DNA of 64,000 nucleotides from Bryobacteraceae bacterium (GTDB lineage: Bacteria; Acidobacteriota; Terriglobia; Bryobacterales; Bryobacteraceae), in assembly GCA_029975915.1 (NCBI GenBank), contig JARKOC010000197.1, positions 7,810-71,809 on the forward strand. The letters run 5' to 3'. The translations under genes were made by a program, and so were the position numbers. Position 1 is the stretch's first letter. The number at the start of each line of letters is the position of its first letter. Below the pieces are notes generated by a model. It saw nothing but the letters and a program-made list of their open reading frames with translations. It ran no database searches and had not been told where the DNA came from. Positions 60,854 to 64,000 of the stretch are shown here, in pieces.

Positions 60854-61963
60854 TCATTCGTTGCCGCCGCGCCGGTTCCCGGGCATCAGCGAAATCAACT
60901 CCGAGGCCAGCGTCAAGGTTCGACAGAGGGTCGCTAGACAGTGAAACGCCGAGGCCACGCCGGCAACGCGTTTGCCATCAAAGGGAATGATGAGATTGGG
61001 CTCGGGCGTCACCTCAAGCATTCCCTGCGCTTCTTCATCGAAGGCGCCCTCAATCGCGTCCCGCTCTTCGAAGACGGCCACTAACGCTGGCACCGGTTCC
61101 CCGCAGTCCATGAGGCTCTCACGCTGCTCGTCTGAGACAACAGGCCGTTCTGCGGATCGAGACGCGCGCTCCAGTTCTTGCGCTTTCCGCACCAGAGCTT
61201 GCACCTGCCGGCTACGGCAACCGTCGAGGACCGGCTCCAGCGCCCGGGATCCGAGCGGTCGCCGGCGGGCACTCTTCGGAATCGCTGCGTCCACGTTGGG
61301 AAGTTCCATCTGCTCCGCTTCCGGATCCCCTTCATACCACTCGCGGATGCGGTCCAACCGATCAAGCGCATCTCGGTAGTCGTACACCCGAATCCAACGG
61401 TTCAACGCACCAAGAAACAGATGAAGGAAGGTGGCGGGCAAACGGGGATGCACCTGGTCCAGTAAGCGGAGAGTGGGGCCCAGAACGACATAGCCGGCCG
61501 AGTCCGGCTCGATTGTCAGGAACACTGTCGCGAGGTTCTCCTCGCAAGGCCCCGAACGATACGAGAAGCGATCCAGAGAGGTCGACAACACCACATCGAC
61601 GAAGAACTGCTGACGGATCTGCTCGCGGCCGTTCGAATCGAGCCAGCGCTCCAAACCTTGATGGAGAAAGGCCAGGGGATCGCCCTGCGACGACCCCCAG
61701 TCCTCGCCAGAGAGAACGCCCGCGTCCAGCAGATTCAGTGCCAGCTGCGCCGCCGCCCGCTCTCCCTGGAGGATTCGGTACTCTGCCGGAACAGGTCTAC
61801 CGTCGACGGACTCCAGCCTTGGAATTGCAAAACCCGCCCCGGGCGGGATCAGAGCGGATGGAGCCAACCGGGCGGAGCGGCCAGGCGTGCTCGCCGCCGG
61901 TCGCTCAGTGAGGCGTGGAGTGCGGCGTGCAGCAGGGAGGATGCGATTTGCCAGTCGGGGCAT
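60854..61963 (-). CDS. PRTRC system protein F
   Basis: 369 aa. Pattern FAIPRLESVDGRPVPAEYRI, RWLDSNGREQIRQQFFVDVV, YVVLGPTLRLLDQVHPRLPA, FLGALNRWIRVYDYRDALDR, WYEGDPEAEQMELPNVDAAI and PNLIIPFDGKRVAGVASAFH agrees with the PRTRC-F family. Function unknown. The first 45 residues are Ala/Pro/Arg-rich. ATG at 61963 has GAGG 7 bases upstream, but it lies within a short frame read from 62097. Confidence 0.82.
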   Translation of the reverse strand: MPRLANRILPAARRTPRLTERPAASTPGRSARLAPSALIPPGAGFAIPRLESVDGRPVPAEYRILQGERAAAQLALNLLDAGVLSGEDWGSSQGDPLAFLHQGLERWLDSNGREQIRQQFFVDVVLSTSLDRFSYRSGPCEENLATVFLTIEPDSAGYVVLGPTLRLLDQVHPRLPATFLHLFLGALNRWIRVYDYRDALDRLDRIREWYEGDPEAEQMELPNVDAAIPKSARRRPLGSRALEPVLDGCRSRQVQALVRKAQELERASRSAERPVVSDEQRESLMDCGEPVPALVAVFEERDAIEGAFDEEAQGMLEVTPEPNLIIPFDGKRVAGVASAFHCLATLCRTLTLASELISLMPGNRRGGNE

Positions 61964-62097
61964 GCGACGAACCTCGCTAAGGCTGGATTCAGCGACGTCT
62001 GTTGACCTTTTGCGATTTGCAGAAGATCTCGGCGCGCATCTTGCTCCGTGAAGACCTGATGGAGCCTTTCAGGCGTAGCTCGCTTCGACCGGCGCAC
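61849..62097 (-). CDS. Possible 82-aa protein between PRTRC-C and -F
   Basis: GTG at 62097 with AAGGGG 6 bases upstream, 3 bases after the PRTRC-C stop. Residues 1-50 (MRRSKRATPERLHQVFTEQD, LLQIAKGQQTSLNPALARFV) look protein-like, but the last 38 residues overlap PRTRC-F in another frame. Either a small overlapping gene or an upstream leader lost by frameshift from PRTRC-F. I cannot decide. Confidence 0.35.
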   Translation of the reverse strand: MRRSKRATPERLHQVFTEQDARRDLLQIAKGQQTSLNPALARFVACPDWQIASSLLHAALHASLSDRRRARLAAPPGWLHPL

Positions 62098-62100
62098 GGG

Positions 62101-62310
62101 TTACCCCTTACTACCGATGGCGCGTTCGAAGGTGTAGCGCATCTTGTCGCCGACGGCTTCCGGACCGTTGACGACGGCGGTTGCCAACTCTGGGTACTGT
62201 GCCGCGTACAGCGCTTTGACTTCGTCTACCGGCATGTTTGGGTTGGGATCCGGAAGCCGGATACCGTTGAACTGGAATAGCCGGGTCATCTTGGTGATCG
62301 TGATGGGCAT
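62101..62310 (-). CDS. PRTRC system protein C
   Basis: 69 aa. MPITITKMTRLFQFNGIRLP, DPNPNMPVDEVKALYAAQYP and ELATAVVNGPEAVGDKMRYT are the family's conserved stretches, and the tail FERAIGSKG matches as well. The YPELATA stretch makes this a confident call despite the size. GGAG 11 bases before the ATG; 6 bases after PRTRC-E. Confidence 0.9.
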   Translation of the reverse strand: MPITITKMTRLFQFNGIRLPDPNPNMPVDEVKALYAAQYPELATAVVNGPEAVGDKMRYTFERAIGSKG

Positions 62311-62316
62311 GGTTTG

Positions 62317-62787
62317 TCAGTCTCCTTCCTTGGCGGACTCTGCCACGGGAGCGTCGAAGAGGCTGAGCGTTTGTGCCGCAGGCGGTTCGGGCTTCACTTC
62401 CGCCTCTGCTGGCTTGGCGACCGGATCGGCCTTCTTGCCGCCGTTGCCGACCGTCTTCTGCTTCTTCTTGGCTTCTTCGCGGGCAAGCCGCTCGGCCTCT
62501 GCAAGTTCCCTCTCGATGGCCGAGAGATTCGAATGGAGACCGACCTGGGCGGCCACGAATGAGGCGACCTGGGCAACGAGTTCGTTGTCGAGTTCGGTGG
62601 CGGTACCGCACGCCGATAACGGCGTGGTCAGCGCTTGGTTCTCCCCGTCCTTGAGCTGACGCGGGCAGATGTTGACCTGAAGGCGGTCGCCTTCCTCGAT
62701 CTGCGAGATCGTGATGAGCACTGCCCGTTGAGCCAGCAAGGGCAGCAACTGCGTGAACAAACCGGGTGATTGAGATGTGTCAGTCAT
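62317..62787 (-). CDS. PRTRC system protein E
   Basis: 156 aa. LFTQLLPLLAQRAVLITISQ, DRLQVNICPRQLKDGENQAL, TPLSACGTATELDNELVAQV at the front, then a charged helix with AERLAREEAKKKQKT, a Pro-rich linker and a C-terminal LSLFDAP motif. Matches PRTRC-E, often encoded beside SSB-type genes. Possible role with ssDNA or nucleoid proteins is inference. AGGAG before the ATG. Confidence 0.88.
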   Translation of the reverse strand: MTDTSQSPGLFTQLLPLLAQRAVLITISQIEEGDRLQVNICPRQLKDGENQALTTPLSACGTATELDNELVAQVASFVAAQVGLHSNLSAIERELAEAERLAREEAKKKQKTVGNGGKKADPVAKPAEAEVKPEPPAAQTLSLFDAPVAESAKEGD

Positions 62788-62831
62788 GGATTCGCTCCTG
62801 GTGGGGGCGACGAAAGGCCCCCATCCTCAGG

Positions 62832-63242
62832 TCAGAATGGAATCAAGTCCGGATCAATCTCGCTTTGCGCAGCGGGCTTTCCTGGGCGAGGCGCTGCCGA
62901 TGACTCCTCCTTGCGAGAGGCTCCAAGGAAGGTAACCTTTTCCGCGATCACCTGCATGACGTGATGCTTCGTGCCCTCGCGGTCCTCGTACTCGCGCGTC
63001 TGAACGCGCCCTATCACGGCACAGGTCCGGCCGCGCTCAAGATACGCAGCGCAGTTTTCTGATAGGCCATTGAAGGCGACTACCGGGAACCACGTTACCC
63101 GCTCGCGTTTCTCACCGTTGTTCTTCCACTGTTCGTTGACGGCGACCGAGAACCGGCAGTACGGCTGGTTGTGTTGGCCGTAGTTGAGTTCCGGGGCGGC
63201 GCCGACGTTGCCGACAATCGTGATCTGATTGACTCCGCTCAT
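62832..63242 (-). CDS. ssb: Single-stranded DNA-binding protein
   Basis: 136 aa OB-fold SSB: NQITIVGNVGAAPELNYGQH, FSVAVNEQWKNNGEKRERVT, WFPVVAFNGLSENCAAYLER, GRVQTREYEDREGTKHHVMQ, VIAEKVTFLG. The C-terminal tip DPDLIPF keeps the acidic-IPF recruitment motif (usual DDDIPF). Coats ssDNA during element replication or transfer. AAGGAG 10 bases before the ATG. In the same operon as the PRTRC genes. Confidence 0.93.
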   Translation of the reverse strand: MSGVNQITIVGNVGAAPELNYGQHNQPYCRFSVAVNEQWKNNGEKRERVTWFPVVAFNGLSENCAAYLERGRTCAVIGRVQTREYEDREGTKHHVMQVIAEKVTFLGASRKEESSAAPRPGKPAAQSEIDPDLIPF

Positions 63243-63314
63243 CGTGTCATTGCTCCTTGAGGCAGAAATCGCCGGGCAGGCCCGGCACTTTGGGTTGATG
63301 AAAGCGCCGGCGGG

Positions 63315-63500
63315 CTAACTGCCGGCGCAGGGAGTGTTGGTTTGTTCGCCGATCCCGGCGATGGCGCTACGCGCCGTCGCCATTTGCGATAGAAGGCCCG
63401 CTACGGCTGCCCGCAACTCCGGCGACAGGGCCCGAGATAGGACCTCGTCGAGCGTCCCCTCGAAGCCTTCCACGAGTGCGACCACGAACCCCGCGCTCAT
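63315..63500 (-). CDS. 61-aa protein of unknown function
   Basis: Starts ATG at 63500 overlapping the preceding stop (ATGA), with GAGGA upstream. Predicted helical: FVVALVEGFEGTLDEVLSRA, LRAAVAGLLSQMATARSAIA. Coupled to the gene before. No family recognised. Confidence 0.5.
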   Translation of the reverse strand: MSAGFVVALVEGFEGTLDEVLSRALSPELRAAVAGLLSQMATARSAIAGIGEQTNTPCAGS

Positions 63501-64000
63501 GCGTCCTCCTCGTCGAATCGGAACTTCCGGCTACCAGACTTGGTGAGCATTGTGTCGAGTTGGGAAGCCAGACCCTCCATGCCTGCCTGTACCTGAGCGC
63601 GGAGTTCGCCAGTCGAGCGCAGGTCGTCGGCCTCGACACCCTGGAGGAGAGTCCGGGCTTGGTTCACGAGCGACTGAAGCTCCGCGTCGTCGGTGACGTT
63701 GCGGAACTCGAAGTTGGCCAGGAACTCGACCAGGTTCGAGACGGTCGTTTCCTTGAAACGCACGGGCTTCCCATTGGCACCCACCTTCAGCCGCTCCGCC
63801 ATGTGCTGAACAAGTTTCGCCATGGTCTCGCGCAGTACCTGCTGGATCTCCGAAGACGCCTCGGCCATGCGTTGCGCCGCCTTCTCGCGTTCCTGTTGCC
63901 AGACTTCCTGGGAGATGCCCTTGAGCTGATCGGGAACGCCGAAGCTGACGTATTGCCACGAGAAACCGAACTCACGCTCGACGTCGCTCGACGGCGGGTA
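63497..64000 (-). CDS. Helical PRTRC-neighbour protein, partial (possible DUF3150)
   Basis: The frame is open to the right edge; 167 codons are visible. Segments: FSWQYVSFGVPDQLKGISQE, VLRETMAKLVQHMAERLKVG, VRFKETTVSNLVEFLANFEF, LLQGVEADDLRSTGELRAQV and a C-terminal tail RKFRFDEEDA. Long amphipathic helices and the position next to SSB/PRTRC resemble the DUF3150-type proteins of plasmid and integrative-element replication modules, but the resemblance is loose. N-terminus lies outside. Confidence 0.6.
   Translation of the reverse strand, partial: YPPSSDVEREFGFSWQYVSFGVPDQLKGISQEVWQQEREKAAQRMAEASSEIQQVLRETMAKLVQHMAERLKVGANGKPVRFKETTVSNLVEFLANFEFRNVTDDAELQSLVNQARTLLQGVEADDLRSTGELRAQVQAGMEGLASQLDTMLTKSGSRKFRFDEEDA

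Noticed and set aside
1..64000. CRISPR arrays, tRNA or rRNA genes
   Set aside because: I saw no regularly spaced repeats, cloverleaf or rRNA-like sequence on either strand.

Overview
The window is GC-rich DNA (first 64 kb seen, both ends open) that looks like the accessory part of an Acidobacteriota genome, probably Solibacter/Bryobacter-like, carried on or next to a mobile element. Grounds for the assignment are an acidobacterial-type VWA protein (29.8-30.7 kb), a TonB receptor with an N-terminal carboxypeptidase-regulatory-like domain, several small secreted families of acidobacterial type, and the PRTRC gene set. The taxon is an inference from gene families; there is no rRNA or tRNA to test it.

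Layout. 0-12 kb: the 3' end of an RND pump, then a minus-strand divalent-metal operon reading from 11.9 kb down to about 1 kb: small secreted protein, czcC, czcB, czcA, PII-like protein, 52-aa membrane peptide, Zn/Cd-type P1B-ATPase, DUF302 protein, and a secreted-protein gene broken by two small indels. 11.9-13.2 kb: a recombination scar joining a decayed cusA tail (minus) to the 3' third of a second Zn/Cd ATPase (plus). 13.4-25.3 kb: a Cu/Ag operon (cusC, cusB, cusA, secreted protein, DUF-type redox/metal proteins, cytochrome c, copA) with NosL-like and His/Met-rich proteins beside it. 25.6-29.8 kb: lytic transglycosylase, membrane histidine kinase, NtrC-type regulator and a HAMP protein. 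31.3-35.9 kb: two thioredoxin-fold proteins, two DUF5666-like proteins, a DUF2318 protein, an ABC permease and its ATPase, resembling the Cj1658-1665 type of periplasmic iron system. 36.1-38.8 kb: a mer operon (merR, operator, merT, merP, merA). 38.9-49.0 kb: a methionine-rich copper locus with multicopper oxidase, DUF302/DUF2318 pair, CHASE2 kinase plus NtrC-type regulator, FecR-like protein and Met-rich barrel. 49.4-53.3 kb: a sulfur-handling operon (ArsR-rhodanese, cysteine desulfurase, SQR-like flavoprotein, two DsrE proteins). 53.4-57.5 kb: a FecA-like TonB receptor between two copies of the same IS1380-family end. 57.7-64 kb: a minus-strand PRTRC cassette (ThiF, B, F, C, E) with ssb and further genes.

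How it works together. The region covers export of Zn/Cd/Co (Czc, P1B-2 ATPase), Cu/Ag (Cus, CopA, oxidase, Met- and His-rich periplasmic proteins) and Hg (mer). Two NtrC-type regulators imply sigma-54 promoters. In the 40-47 kb locus I find -24/-12 sequences ahead of the Met-rich protein, the DUF302/DUF2318 pair, the oxidase and the FecR-like gene, and an 18-bp dyad GGGCAC-N6-GTGCCC lies upstream of three of them. This reads as an undescribed Met-rich copper regulon run by the CHASE2 kinase/NtrC pair.

The second notable point is the last gene of the sulfur operon. It has an in-frame TGA exactly where its neighbour paralogue has a cysteine of the ACGTC motif, with the coding sequence conserved for 36 codons beyond it. 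It is either a DsrE-like selenoprotein or a very recent nonsense mutant.
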